A DNA stretch of 64,000 nucleotides from JAHRVQ01 sp051278195. GTDB lineage: Bacteria > Pseudomonadota > Gammaproteobacteria > Pseudomonadales > Azotimanducaceae. Positions 18,671-28,060 of the stretch are shown here, one piece after another. The notes under the pieces were generated by a model. That model worked only from the letters and a program-made list of their open reading frames with translations, had not been told where the DNA came from and made no database searches. The DNA lies in contig JBNMQM010000006.1 in NCBI GenBank assembly GCA_051278195.1, positions 48,588 to 112,587 on the forward strand. Direction: 5' to 3'. The position numbers and the translations under genes are program-made. Every line of letters starts with the position of its first letter. The stretch's first letter is position 1.

Positions 18671-18714
18671 AACAGGCTCCTTAGTTGATTTGGTCATGAG
18701 TGTGATTGGCTATT

Positions 18715-19503
18715 CTACTCAATCCAACCGTTGCGGGAAAATCCCGGCAAATTTAAGCCCGGTGGTTTATGCAGCCAAATGGCAAATGCCTTCCCGACGA
18801 TCTTATCCTCGGATACTAACCCCCAATAACGGCTATCGCTACTCTGATCTCGATTATCACCCATCATGAAATAATGGCCGGGTGGAACCGCCCATTCCTG
18901 AGACGAATTATCATTATAGATGTCTTGATGAATCAGGTGCTCCGCATCACCTAATGTTTCCCTCAGGACCTGGTACTTCGGACGACCGGGCGGTAATGCC
19001 GCCACGAACTCCTGAGCTTGGGCTTCGCCATTGATAAAGATTTGCTTGTTCGCATAACGAACCGTATCGCCGGGAATGCCCACTACTCGCTTGATGAAAT
19101 ACTGATCCTCGTGGGGCGGAATAAATACCATAACGTCACCATGCGCTGGCATATCGACGTCCATCACTTTAGTCCCCAGCACAGGTAACCTGAGCCCATA
19201 AGCAAACTTGTTAACGACAATGAAGTCGCCCACTAGCAAGGTCGGAATCATAGAACCCGTCGGTATTTGGAACGGTTCTGCGACAAATGACCGAAGCACC
19301 AGCACGATGGCCAACACAGGGAAAAAAGAGATCGAGTACTCTACTACCATCGGCTCTTTAAGGGCTTCAGCTTTATCAGCTTCGTTTTTCGCGAATTCGG
19401 CAGATTCAATTCGTCTTGGCCGTAGCAACAAATAATCTAACAACCAGATCAGCCCAGAAAAGAGCGTCGCCAAAACCAATATCAGAGGGAAGTTAATACT
19501 CAT
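18715..19503 (-). CDS. lepB: Signal peptidase I
   Basis: Inner-membrane serine/lysine-dyad protease that removes signal peptides. The 262 residues have two N-terminal hydrophobic segments (about 5-25 and 58-72), the nucleophile motif PTGSMIPTLLVGD (about 90-102), the lysine region YFIKRVVGIPGD (about 145-156) and MGDNRDQSSDSRYWG near the end. The start overlaps the lepA stop (ATGA), the usual lepA-lepB arrangement. Confidence 0.96.
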   Translation of the reverse strand: MSINFPLILVLATLFSGLIWLLDYLLLRPRRIESAEFAKNEADKAEALKEPMVVEYSISFFPVLAIVLVLRSFVAEPFQIPTGSMIPTLLVGDFIVVNKFAYGLRLPVLGTKVMDVDMPAHGDVMVFIPPHEDQYFIKRVVGIPGDTVRYANKQIFINGEAQAQEFVAALPPGRPKYQVLRETLGDAEHLIHQDIYNDNSSQEWAVPPGHYFMMGDNRDQSSDSRYWGLVSEDKIVGKAFAIWLHKPPGLNLPGFSRNGWIE

Positions 19504-21299
19504 CTATCTACCTTAAGCACTGCAAGAAACGCGTCTTGAGGAATTTCTACATTGCCCACCTGCTTCATGCGTTTCTTACCTGCTTTCTGCTTTTCTAGCA
19601 GCTTCTTCTTTCGTGAAATATCGCCACCGTAACACTTGGCCGTCACGTTCTTTCGTAGCGCCTTAACCGTTTGCCGAGCAATGATCTGGCCACCAATAGC
19701 CGCCTGAATCGCAACATCAAACATTTGCCGGGGAATCAGCTCTTTCATTTTTTTAGTCAGAGAAAACCCTTTGGTTTTCGAGTCATCGCGGTGGACGATG
19801 GTCGCCAGCGCATCGACCTTGTCGCCATTAATTAAAACGTCGAGACGGACCAAATCCGCGACTTCAAATCGATCAAAAGCATAATCCAGAGATGCATAAC
19901 CACGACTAACTGACTTCAGACGGTCAAAGAAATCCAGCACCACCTCATTCATCGGCAGATCGTAGGCCAGCGACACCTGGCGACCGACAAACTGCATATC
20001 TTTTTGAGTGCCGCGGCGCTCGATACAGAGTGTCATCACGTTGCCCAAGTGCTCATGGGGAACTAAGATATTGGCACGAACCATAGGCTCACGCATTTCC
20101 TCAATTGTCGACGGATCAGGTAATCGCGATGGATTATCGACCTGGTATACGTCGCCGTTTTTGGTTAACACCTCATAAATAACCGTCGGTGCCGAGGTAA
20201 TCAAATCAAGATCGTATTCACGCTCCAAGCGCTCCTGAACGATCTCCATATGCAACATACCAAGGAATCCAACGCGAAAACCGTTTCCTAAAGCATCAGA
20301 GCTTTCAGGCTCATAAACCAGCGATGCGTCATTGAGTGTGAGTTTCTCCAAGGCATCTCGGAAATCTTCAAAATCGTCAGCACTCACGGTGAACATGCCA
20401 GCAAAAACCTGTGGACTCACTTTTTCAAAACCCGGTAAAGCCGGAACATCGGGCGTGGACGCCAGAGTAATGGTGTCGCCTACCGGCGCACCTTTCACAT
20501 CCTTAATGCCAGCTACTAAAAAGCCGACTTCACCGGCCAGCAGCGTGCCAGTTTCTTTTCGATTTGGCGTAAATATGCCAATCGAATCGACCTGGTGGAC
20601 CTTGCCGACGGATTTCAAAATAATGCGGTCTTTCTTCGACAACTTACCTTCGAGCACCCGAATGAGCGAAACAACGCCCAGATAATTATCAAACCAGGAA
20701 TCGACGATGAGCGCCTGGGTATCGGCTTCCCGATCACCTTTTGGCGGCGGGATGACGCGAATAATTTCCTCTAGCAATTCCTTGATTCCATCACCGCGCT
20801 TGGCGCTAACCCGGAGGGCAGCAGAGGCATCAAGCCCGATAATTTCTTCGATTTGTTGGCATACCGTTTCTGGATCCGACTGAGGCAGATCGATCTTATT
20901 TAAAACCGGCAAAACCTCCAGACCCTGTTCAATCGCTGTGTAGCAGTTCGCTACGGACTGCGCTTCGACACCCTGAGCCGCATCAACAATTAGCAACGCG
21001 CCTTCACAGGCGGCCATAGACCGGGACACCTCATAGGAGAAATCGACGTGGCCGGGTGTATCGATGATATTGAATTGGTACTTATTACCATCGTCAGAGT
21101 CGTAATACAGCGTGACGCTCTGAGCCTTTATTGTAATGCCACGCTCTCGCTCAATATCCATGGAATCGAGAACTTGGTTCTCCATTTCACGTTCGCTGAG
21201 ACCACCGCATATTTGGATAAAGCGATCGGCCAGGGTCGATTTGCCATGGTCGATATGGGCGATAATGGAAAAATTTCGGATAAATTTAGATTCAAACAT
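19500..21299 (-). CDS. lepA: Elongation factor 4 (LepA)
   Basis: Ribosome-binding GTPase related to EF-G. The 599 residues match the family length. The GTPase domain has AHIDHGKSTLADR (about residues 14-26), the switch region RERGITIKAQ, DTPGHVDF and NKIDLP. The C-terminal domain unique to LepA ends with AKCYGGDISRKKKLLEKQK. The promoter should lie in the 110-base gap before mucD. Confidence 0.97.
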   Translation of the reverse strand: MFESKFIRNFSIIAHIDHGKSTLADRFIQICGGLSEREMENQVLDSMDIERERGITIKAQSVTLYYDSDDGNKYQFNIIDTPGHVDFSYEVSRSMAACEGALLIVDAAQGVEAQSVANCYTAIEQGLEVLPVLNKIDLPQSDPETVCQQIEEIIGLDASAALRVSAKRGDGIKELLEEIIRVIPPPKGDREADTQALIVDSWFDNYLGVVSLIRVLEGKLSKKDRIILKSVGKVHQVDSIGIFTPNRKETGTLLAGEVGFLVAGIKDVKGAPVGDTITLASTPDVPALPGFEKVSPQVFAGMFTVSADDFEDFRDALEKLTLNDASLVYEPESSDALGNGFRVGFLGMLHMEIVQERLEREYDLDLITSAPTVIYEVLTKNGDVYQVDNPSRLPDPSTIEEMREPMVRANILVPHEHLGNVMTLCIERRGTQKDMQFVGRQVSLAYDLPMNEVVLDFFDRLKSVSRGYASLDYAFDRFEVADLVRLDVLINGDKVDALATIVHRDDSKTKGFSLTKKMKELIPRQMFDVAIQAAIGGQIIARQTVKALRKNVTAKCYGGDISRKKKLLEKQKAGKKRMKQVGNVEIPQDAFLAVLKVDR

Positions 21300-21408
21300 T
21301 CGAGGGCAGGAGGGCCTGGCGCAAAGCGCAGCAGTCTAGCGTAAACCCTCTTTTTTAGCTAGAAACATGCACAGCTAAGCGCCTAGTCGCCGCAGCGGCT
21401 CTGACTCT

Positions 21409-22794
21409 TTACTCAATAATCTTAATTGCCAGAAATTCTGGCGTACCGTTTCGAATAACACGAACGGGAACCGGAACATTGACGGTCAGACCGCCTAACT
21501 TCGACGAAAAAATGCCGGAATCAAGGATCTTATCACCATCGATATTAGTAATAACGTCACCGCGACGCAGGCCGGCCTCTTGAGCGGGTCCTGGAATGAC
21601 ACGACTCACGATCACGCCGTGATCAACCGAGAGCTGTTCGCGCATTTGCGAAGGAATATCTTCGACCACGATGCCCCATGAATTCTCTGAACGCGCGCCT
21701 GTCGCTCTACCGATACGTTCTTCGCGGCCCGGCAGCAGCCCTATCATTACTTCGACGGTTTCCATCTTGCCGTTTCGAACGATTTCGACGCCCACTGTCG
21801 ATTCGGCCTTAGTTCGACCCACGATATGTGGCAAATCGGAAGACAAATCAATGTCTCGGCCGTTGAATTTAAGAATGATGTCACCCTCCTTCAATCCACC
21901 TTTTTCAGCAGGACTGTCGTCTAGCACCTGTGTAATCAAGGCACCAGTTGCACGATCCAGCCCAAAGGATTCGGCAAGATCGCGATCAACACGCTGAATC
22001 AGAACGCCGAGCCATCCCCTTGATACAGACCCTTTTTCCTTGAGCTGCTCAACCACCTCCATCGCTACATCGATAGGAATTGCGAAGGACAAGCCCATAA
22101 AACCTCCAGACCGAGTAAAAATCTGCGAATTGATACCCACCACTTTGCCCTCTAGATCAAGCAGAGGGCCACCGGAGTTACCTGGGTTAATTGCGACATC
22201 GGTTTGTATGAACGGCACGTAGTTGCCATTCTCAGCTGGCAGACTTCGACCCTTGGCACTCACAATGCCCGCCGTCACGGAGAGCTCAAAGCCAAATGGC
22301 GAACCAATCGCAATAACCCATTCACCCACTTTGAGCTTCTCTGAATTACCCAGCGCAATCGATGGCAGGTCTGTCGCATCAATTTTGAGCAGCGCCAAAT
22401 CAGACGCTGGATCCGCACCAATCAAAACAGCCACGCGTTCGCGGCGATCGCTCAGCGCCACAATGATTTCGTCAGCATCCTCGACAACGTGGTTGTTGGT
22501 AAGAATATAGCCATCGCTCGATATGATAAAACCTGAACCCGCAGCCGGTCTTGGCTGGCGTCTTTCGGGCTGGTTTTCGAAGAAGCGGCGAAAGAATTCC
22601 GGGACATCTTCCCGGTTATAACCTTCGAGCTGCGGATTAATCGACGGCTTCCGGGTTGCTGTAATATTCACCACAGCAGGGGATGCATTTTCTACCAGCT
22701 TAGTGAACTCCGGAAAAGATTGTGCCGTTGCTGGTATCGACAACACCAATGCAGCAACCAACAGAAGACTAATAGAGATAGTGGATTTCAACAT
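21409..22794 (-). CDS. mucD: Periplasmic Do/DegP-type serine protease (MucD)
   Basis: Quality-control protease/chaperone of the cell envelope. From the chosen start (22794, with GAGG 7 bases upstream) there is a signal peptide ending near IPATAQS. The catalytic triad is seen as H102 (NNHVVED), D132 (DPASDLALLKID) and S207 (NPGNSGGPLL). Two PDZ domains follow, at about 260-350 and 370-460. An earlier ATG at 22821 would overlap rseC and add nine unlikely residues. Its place at the end of the rpoE-mucA-mucB-rseC cluster matches MucD of pseudomonads. Confidence 0.94.
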   Translation of the reverse strand: MLKSTISISLLLVAALVLSIPATAQSFPEFTKLVENASPAVVNITATRKPSINPQLEGYNREDVPEFFRRFFENQPERRQPRPAAGSGFIISSDGYILTNNHVVEDADEIIVALSDRRERVAVLIGADPASDLALLKIDATDLPSIALGNSEKLKVGEWVIAIGSPFGFELSVTAGIVSAKGRSLPAENGNYVPFIQTDVAINPGNSGGPLLDLEGKVVGINSQIFTRSGGFMGLSFAIPIDVAMEVVEQLKEKGSVSRGWLGVLIQRVDRDLAESFGLDRATGALITQVLDDSPAEKGGLKEGDIILKFNGRDIDLSSDLPHIVGRTKAESTVGVEIVRNGKMETVEVMIGLLPGREERIGRATGARSENSWGIVVEDIPSQMREQLSVDHGVIVSRVIPGPAQEAGLRRGDVITNIDGDKILDSGIFSSKLGGLTVNVPVPVRVIRNGTPEFLAIKIIE

Positions 22795-22801
22795 GAGAAC
22801 C

Positions 22802-23158
22802 TCAAATATTTTCTTGAACACTTAACGCTGACGGATTCAATTGCCGACACAACGCCATACCTATTATAAAACCACCCACAGTCAGGAATGTTCCGTATAA
22901 ATCGCCCAGCAGAAACCAATCCGCAACCAACGCCGCACACACACTCACGAATATCGGTAACAACAGAGAGTTAAATAGTGCGAACAGCTGATTCCGCGAA
23001 CTGAGTCGAACAACAACCTCGCGCTCAAATTCACCGGGTATTAGCAGTTGTTGCTGGCCGCCCTGCGAACATCCATTGCAGCCGTCACAACCAGAGTCAA
23101 ATTCAATCAGGGTGCCCTTTCTATCCCGGGCGATGGCCCGACCAATTCGAAGGCTCAT
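22802..23158 (-). CDS. rseC: RseC/MucC-family membrane protein
   Basis: Inner-membrane protein of the sigma-E locus; relatives also act in maintaining reduced SoxR. The 118 residues start with an N-terminal segment holding a cysteine cluster CDGCNGC (about residues 24-30), typical of the family, then a basic region and two membrane segments (about 58-78 and 82-102). It lies between mucB and mucD with gaps of 6-8 bases, so it is co-transcribed. Confidence 0.9.
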   Translation of the reverse strand: MSLRIGRAIARDRKGTLIEFDSGCDGCNGCSQGGQQQLLIPGEFEREVVVRLSSRNQLFALFNSLLLPIFVSVCAALVADWFLLGDLYGTFLTVGGFIIGMALCRQLNPSALSVQENI

Positions 23159-23164
23159 ACGAGG

Positions 23165-24139
23165 TTAGTAGATAACGGGTTCAATCGACTCAGCAACGCG
23201 CTTCGCTGTCGCAAGCGGCACTTCACCAACGACAGTGATTTGTTCTGCAGAGCCTTCTATGGGCCGACTCAATACAACTGTGCCGCCTATAGTAGTTTGT
23301 ACGTCGCCAAGAGAATTTCGACCACGCTTTTCGACAAACACTGACAAAGTGGCCACGCCGTCGGTAAATACCATACCATCGCCTTTCTGCGCACTGACTT
23401 GACGAAAGCCTCGCGGCATCCACTTAACACGCCAGTTCGGCGGCGGTTGCTTTGCCGCCTGAGCGACCACATTTTTAGGTTCGAGCAACTCATGCTCGAA
23501 GACATCTTCACCCCGAATAGAAGCCGTCAGTAGCTCCGGGGCAATGGGTCCACCGATGGAAATATCAGTGAATTGAAACAATTCGAGAACTCGGCCATTG
23601 TTCACTAGGTTCGAACGAAGTAGCAGGCCCGTTTCCTGATCTAGCCAGAGTCGATAGCCATACCTGTCGTTATTTTTGGGGGAAATGCTGATACGCACCG
23701 CTGGACGATTCGCGATCCTACCAACACCATGCATGCCGATCGTATAGTTCGATAAATTTTCAGTCAAATTGCGGTTAAAGCTATTCGTAAACGGACCGTG
23801 GGGTAACGCATGCGGAATCGTGGAGTCACCACCTGGGTGGATACAAACGGCGTGATCGTCGTGGCGGATAATTTGGCGCTCGGCACCCGAAGCATTGGTT
23901 AGCCGTTCAATTTCTTTACCGTCTAAATTTTGATGCACGACCTGCATCGTATCGAAGCGTTTGCCACGCATATAGATATAGGTGCCGGCATAAGATTGCT
24001 CTCGTTTTGAAACACCCATTTTTTCTAACCACTTAACCGCCGTCTCTTGGCTAGAGCTCTGGTCAGTGTCCTGAGCAGGATCGGCTAAAGCTTGCAGTGG
24101 CAAGATCAGTAAGATTAACGCTAGTCTTTTCAACATCAC
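23165..24139 (-). CDS. mucB: Sigma-E regulatory protein MucB/RseB
   Basis: Periplasmic lipid-sensing protein that shields the anti-sigma factor MucA from cleavage. The 324 residues have a signal peptide (LALILLILPLQALADPA), a large N-terminal lipoprotein-localisation-like domain (about 30-210) and a smaller C-terminal domain (about 230-320), as in RseB. GTG at 24139 and ATG at 24136 are adjacent possible starts. It is 7 bases downstream of mucA. Confidence 0.93.
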   Translation of the reverse strand: MMLKRLALILLILPLQALADPAQDTDQSSSQETAVKWLEKMGVSKREQSYAGTYIYMRGKRFDTMQVVHQNLDGKEIERLTNASGAERQIIRHDDHAVCIHPGGDSTIPHALPHGPFTNSFNRNLTENLSNYTIGMHGVGRIANRPAVRISISPKNNDRYGYRLWLDQETGLLLRSNLVNNGRVLELFQFTDISIGGPIAPELLTASIRGEDVFEHELLEPKNVVAQAAKQPPPNWRVKWMPRGFRQVSAQKGDGMVFTDGVATLSVFVEKRGRNSLGDVQTTIGGTVVLSRPIEGSAEQITVVGEVPLATAKRVAESIEPVIY

Positions 24140-24146
24140 AACGAAC

Positions 24147-24746
24147 CTAATTATTACCAGTCTTAGGCTGGTAATTTACAGTGCGGGTATTGCTATTCAT
24201 TCGACTCATGCGGTCATGGCGCATAAGGTACTCACGAAGTTGTTGCTGCTTAACTTCATCCAACTCACGAAGCTCCAGCTCATCTTCACTGAAGGCTATA
24301 TCAGTATTGGGCTGATAGTTATCATCATCAGAACCGAAAGAAACGGTCTGCGTGTTGATCACCTCGGGCGACTGCGTTTCTACCAATGCCGGTGTTACCA
24401 AATTGCCGGGCTGGTTTAAATTGACACCGACTAGAACCGCTGCAACGAGAGAAGCGGCAACCGCAAACCCTGCTACCTGTCGCTGCCAACCAGGACGCTG
24501 AATCGTCGCCAGTTCATGACTCTCTTCGTCTTGAATGGCGGCACTGATTCGTGTGTGCAACGAAACATGCTGAGACTCAGTCAAATGATGATGACCCTGA
24601 CTGACCGCACGAATTTGCTGATAGCGGATCCAAGATGTTTTTAGGTCACCGTCATCGCCGAACTCACGAAGTAGGCGGTGCACTTCAATCTCGCTGGCTT
24701 CATCATCGAGTAAGGCTGAAATGGATTGTTTTAAATGATCTGTCAC
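24147..24746 (-). CDS. mucA: Anti-sigma-E factor MucA/RseA
   Basis: Inner-membrane anti-sigma factor that holds RpoE until regulated proteolysis. The 199 residues comprise a cytoplasmic sigma-binding domain (about 1-85, starting MTDHLKQSISALLDDEASE), one membrane segment (about 92-112, VAGFAVAASLVAAVLVGVNL) and a periplasmic tail. The start is GTG. It is separated from rpoE by a 110-base gap that is partly filled by tandem repeats, which is wider than usual for this pair. Confidence 0.94.
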   Translation of the reverse strand: MTDHLKQSISALLDDEASEIEVHRLLREFGDDGDLKTSWIRYQQIRAVSQGHHHLTESQHVSLHTRISAAIQDEESHELATIQRPGWQRQVAGFAVAASLVAAVLVGVNLNQPGNLVTPALVETQSPEVINTQTVSFGSDDDNYQPNTDIAFSEDELELRELDEVKQQQLREYLMRHDRMSRMNSNTRTVNYQPKTGNN

Positions 24747-24818
24747 TGACTATCCTCTGGCGCGTTGGCTATCCTTGGTCAATCTCTAGCCCATCTGTAG
24801 GCTATCTCTAATCTATCC

Positions 24819-24872
24819 TTGATCTACCCTTGATCTACCCTTGATCTACCCTTGATCTACCCTTGATCTATC
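24819..24872. repeat. 11-base tandem repeat spanning the rpoE 3' end
   Basis: The unit ttgatctaccc is repeated four times exactly (24819-24862), followed by a fifth changed copy (24863-24872). It starts in the rpoE-mucA gap and runs into the last codons and stop of rpoE; the minus-strand unit supplies ...DQG then TAG. Degenerate copies are visible back to about 24790. The repeat length is not a multiple of 3, so changes in copy number would alter the spacer rather than the protein. Confidence 0.9.
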
Positions 24873-25435
24873 GCTGCTATCTTTTTCTCTATCGCTTCTC
24901 TTGCTCGAAAAATGCGTGATCTGACAGTACCAACCGGACAATCCATCACTTCAGCAATTTCCTCATAACTAAGACCTTCAAATTCCCGTAAAGTTACCGC
25001 TACTTTCAAATCTTCTGCTAAGTCGTCAATCGCCTTATACACTACCGCCTCGAGTTGATCGGTCGCAAGGCTATTTTCAGGGTTGACCATGTCACTCAAT
25101 GACTCGTGATAGCTCCCCTCTTCCATATCAACGTCAACGTCAGAATCGGGCGGCCGCCGAGAACGCGAGACCAGATGGTTCTTGGCCGTATTAATCGCAA
25201 TGCGGTACAGCCACGTGTAGAACGCGCTATCGCCACGAAATCTGGGCAGCGCCCGGTAGGCCTTTATAAATGCCTCCTGCGCAACATCCTGAACTTCGTC
25301 CTGATCGCGCAGGTATCGACCGACAAGGCCCACAATGCGATGCTGGTATTTCAATACAAGCAGATCAAACGCACGCTTATCGCCGCGTTGCACCCGCTCT
25401 ACGAGCTGCTTATCTGTTGATGATTCTTCCGTCAC
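24857..25435 (-). CDS. rpoE: Extracytoplasmic-function sigma factor RpoE/AlgU
   Basis: Sigma factor for envelope-stress genes. The 192 residues contain region 2 (DLLVLKYQHRIVGLVGRYLRD..VQDVAQEAFIKAYRALPRF, about 23-70; 2.3-2.4 YTWLYRIAINTAKNHL) and region 4 (LREFEGLSYEEIAEVMDCPVGTVRSRIFRARE, about 145-180), the standard RpoE layout. It starts with GTG. A sigma-E-like promoter lies about 50 bases upstream, which fits autoregulation. It is divergent from nadB, as in many gammaproteobacteria. Confidence 0.97.
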   Translation of the reverse strand: MTEESSTDKQLVERVQRGDKRAFDLLVLKYQHRIVGLVGRYLRDQDEVQDVAQEAFIKAYRALPRFRGDSAFYTWLYRIAINTAKNHLVSRSRRPPDSDVDVDMEEGSYHESLSDMVNPENSLATDQLEAVVYKAIDDLAEDLKVAVTLREFEGLSYEEIAEVMDCPVGTVRSRIFRAREAIEKKIAAIDQG

Positions 25436-25486
25436 CGGCTATCCCTTGACCGTCACAGGTTATTGAGTCGGAAACGCTGTGCACCA

Positions 25487-25513
25487 ATAGACCCCCATTG
25501 GCACAAATAGTTC
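25487..25513 (-). promoter_or_regulatory. Candidate sigma-E promoter of rpoE
   Basis: On the minus strand GAACTA (25513-25508), a 16-base spacer, then TCTAT (25491-25487). This is close to the RpoE/AlgU consensus GAACTT-N16/17-TCTGA, and its position upstream of rpoE fits autoregulation. Confidence 0.6.
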
Positions 25514-25631
25514 GTGGTCCCGCTGAAAAACGACAAATCATATCACCCTTCTGCAAGCTTCTGTTCTGGGGCTGTTGCCTGGCCCTGCTTTTCGGTAACC
25601 TTGGCCATCCTTTTTTAGCGGTTAGCAGAAC

Positions 25632-27236
25632 TTGAGCGAACGAGTCCACGAACATGATGTATTGATCATCGGCAGCGGTGCCGCAGGCATGACGACTGCG
25701 TTACAGCTCAGCGATGATTTTTCCATTGCCATTATTAGTAAAGATGTGACCAGCGAGGGGTCAACCTATTATGCCCAGGGTGGCGTTGCCGCTGTTCTGG
25801 ATGAATACGACAGCATTGACTCCCACATCGCCGACACGATAAATGCTGGTGCTGGGCTTTGCCATGAAGATGTCGTTCGCTTTACTGTCGAACGCAGCAG
25901 TGCTGTCATCGATTGGCTAGTCTCACTGGGGGTCGAATTCGATAAGGAGCTGCAGCCTGACGGGCGGGAAGACTTTCACTTGACCAAAGAAGGCGGCCAC
26001 AGCCATCGGCGCGTGATACATGCTGCTGACGCCACGGGAAGGGAAATAGCCCTCAAGCTACAAAACAGACTGATGCAACACGATAATATTTCTGTGTTTG
26101 AACGCTATGTCGCCGTTGACCTAATCACCCAGGACAGAATTGGCCAGTCTGGCAATGCCTGTATTGGTGCGTACGTGCTTAACCTAACGACAGGCGAAAT
26201 AGAGTTATTTCGAGCCCGCTATGTGATTCTCGCCACAGGCGGCGCCAGCAAGGTCTATTTGTACACCAGCAATCCCGATACGGCTTCCGGTGATGGAATT
26301 GCCATGGCCTGGCGGGCAGGCTGTCGGGTGGCCAACATGGAGTTCAACCAATTTCATCCCACCTGTCTCTACCATCCAGATGCCAGGTCATTCCTCATCA
26401 GCGAAGCTCTTAGAGGTGAAGGCGCCATATTGACCTTGCCAGACGGCAGCCGGTTTATGCAGCACTTTGATGAACGCGCAGAATTGGCCCCCAGAGACAT
26501 CGTCGCCAGGGCAATCGACCACGAAATGAAACGTCTCGGTTGCGATTGCGTGTATCTGGATATCAGTCATCAAGACCCTGACTTCGTCAAAAGTCACTTT
26601 CCGACCATATACCAACGCTGCCTCACCTATGGCATCGACATCACAGCAGAACGCATCCCCATTGTGCCTGCCGCTCACTACACTTGCGGAGGCATCGTCA
26701 CCAATACAGATGCGCAAACTGATATCCCCAATCTCTATGCAACCGGCGAGTCGACTTTTACCGGGTTACATGGCGCCAACCGCATGGCGAGCAATTCATT
26801 ATTGGAGTGCATGGTGTTCGCGACCGCAGCGGCAAAACACATACAAGCACACCACGTCGAACACTCTGATTGGGATATTCCATTCTGGGATGACAGTCAG
26901 GTGACTGATTCGGATGAAGACGTAGTCATTTCCCACAATTGGGATGAATTGCGTCACTTTATGTGGGACTACGTCGGTATCGTTCGCACCAATAAGCGCT
27001 TGCAACGTGCCAGGCGACGAGTGCAATTGCTCAGTCAGGAAGTGACCGAGTATTACAGTAACTACAAAATCACCAGTGACCTGATTGAATTGCGCAACCT
27101 CATTACCGTTGCCGACCTCATCATTCAGTCAGCCATTCGCCGTAAGGAAAGCCGTGGCTTGCACTACACGTTGGACTACCCATCACAGTCACCGTATGCG
27201 ACTGACACAGTACTGATACCACCTCGATTTGGATAA
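25632..27236 (+). CDS. nadB: L-aspartate oxidase
   Basis: Flavoenzyme that oxidises aspartate to iminoaspartate for NAD synthesis. The 534 residues show the FAD motif VLIIGSGAAGMTTALQLS (about 10-27), STYYAQGGVAAV (about 44-55), the substrate-region GGHSHRRVIHA and GLHGANRMASNSLLE (about 378-392). An in-frame stop at 25623 leaves TTG at 25632 as the only start that keeps the FAD motif complete. No clear ribosome binding site is seen. The last 48 bases overlap the convergent ygfX-like gene. Confidence 0.95.
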   Translation: MSERVHEHDVLIIGSGAAGMTTALQLSDDFSIAIISKDVTSEGSTYYAQGGVAAVLDEYDSIDSHIADTINAGAGLCHEDVVRFTVERSSAVIDWLVSLGVEFDKELQPDGREDFHLTKEGGHSHRRVIHAADATGREIALKLQNRLMQHDNISVFERYVAVDLITQDRIGQSGNACIGAYVLNLTTGEIELFRARYVILATGGASKVYLYTSNPDTASGDGIAMAWRAGCRVANMEFNQFHPTCLYHPDARSFLISEALRGEGAILTLPDGSRFMQHFDERAELAPRDIVARAIDHEMKRLGCDCVYLDISHQDPDFVKSHFPTIYQRCLTYGIDITAERIPIVPAAHYTCGGIVTNTDAQTDIPNLYATGESTFTGLHGANRMASNSLLECMVFATAAAKHIQAHHVEHSDWDIPFWDDSQVTDSDEDVVISHNWDELRHFMWDYVGIVRTNKRLQRARRRVQLLSQEVTEYYSNYKITSDLIELRNLITVADLIIQSAIRRKESRGLHYTLDYPSQSPYATDTVLIPPRFG

Positions 27237-27689
27237 AAGACCCACTAAACGAGCAATGGCTATGCTAAACCTGTTCTCTGGTGGCGGCTGAAGCGCAACC
27301 GTGGCGCGCAGCTGTCGATGCTGAGTTGCGGAAAGTGAATCGCGAAAAATGGCACAACCAAATTGATCCCGGCCATCGGTAAAACCAAGGCTGACCAGCC
27401 ACGGTAATACAACCTGAGCGCCGGTAAACCAGACTTTGCGCGTCCTACCATCAGACAAGGTCAACCACCAATCGCCGGCTTTACTTTGAAGGCGAACAAT
27501 ACTGTTGCTCTGCACGATAAAAGCCTGCCGCAACCAATCATAACCGCTGATGATAATGGCCAAAGATGCGGCGAATTGCATAGCGGCAGCTATCGAGCTT
27601 AGCCATAAAGCAGACAGAGTAAGACCTAACAGAATAGTGATCAGTGACAACTGGAAAAAGGAAACCCTAATCGAGATGTCGAGGGCCAC
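27189..27689 (-). CDS. ygfX: YgfX-like membrane protein next to sdhE
   Basis: 166-residue protein with two N-terminal membrane segments (about residues 10-30 and 32-48), then a soluble part including GDWWLTLSDGR, the region typical of YgfX/CptA. In Escherichia coli YgfX is encoded with SdhE and has been described as a toxin acting on cytoskeletal proteins; whether this distant relative does so is unknown. It is 3 bases downstream of sdhE and overlaps the end of nadB. The assignment rests mostly on context and topology. Confidence 0.75.
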   Translation of the reverse strand: MALDISIRVSFFQLSLITILLGLTLSALWLSSIAAAMQFAASLAIIISGYDWLRQAFIVQSNSIVRLQSKAGDWWLTLSDGRTRKVWFTGAQVVLPWLVSLGFTDGRDQFGCAIFRDSLSATQHRQLRATVALQPPPENRFSIAIARLVGLLSKSRWYQYCVSRIR

Positions 27690-27692
27690 TGG

Positions 27693-27953
27693 CTAGCCTT
27701 TGGGTTGGACCCGGGCCAACATGAATCTCACCAGATCTCTCAGATCTGGATCTTCAGGTTCACCTTTTTGGCTAAACCAGTCCCAGAGATCGGGATCTTC
27801 CTGTTCAAGCAGTCGCTGGAATGCAACTTGCCTATTAAGCGAAAGGGTGCGGTATACCTCATCAAAAAACGGCAGCATCATAAGATCCAATTCGAGCATG
27901 CCGCGGCGGCTACGCCAGCGCATCCGGTTGAGTTTTTCTTCTTCAGTCAGCAT
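27693..27953 (-). CDS. sdhE: FAD assembly factor SdhE
   Basis: Small protein that helps attach FAD to succinate dehydrogenase and fumarate reductase flavoproteins. The 86 residues carry the conserved RGMLELD motif (about residues 17-23; RGxxE is essential in the family) and a five-helix composition with PDLWDWF near the end. It is paired with ygfX and divergent from ygfZ, the same neighbourhood as in enterobacteria. Confidence 0.93.
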   Translation of the reverse strand: MLTEEEKLNRMRWRSRRGMLELDLMMLPFFDEVYRTLSLNRQVAFQRLLEQEDPDLWDWFSQKGEPEDPDLRDLVRFMLARVQPKG

Positions 27954-28005
27954 ATATTGATCAACGTTGAGACAAGGGGCATAAATTCACCTTAAGTTGG
28001 ACTTA

Positions 28006-28028
28006 AGTTATAAGGCAAAATTATAACT
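28006..28028. promoter_or_regulatory. Inverted repeat in the sdhE-ygfZ divergent region
   Basis: agttataa-ggcaaaa-ttataact: perfect 8-base arms. It sits in an AT-rich 107-base divergent promoter region, next to a direct repeat of cttaagtt at 27991-28009. It is a possible operator; the regulator is unknown. Confidence 0.4.
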
Positions 28029-28060
28029 CTTCTACGTCGACAGAATGTAAACTGCTCACC

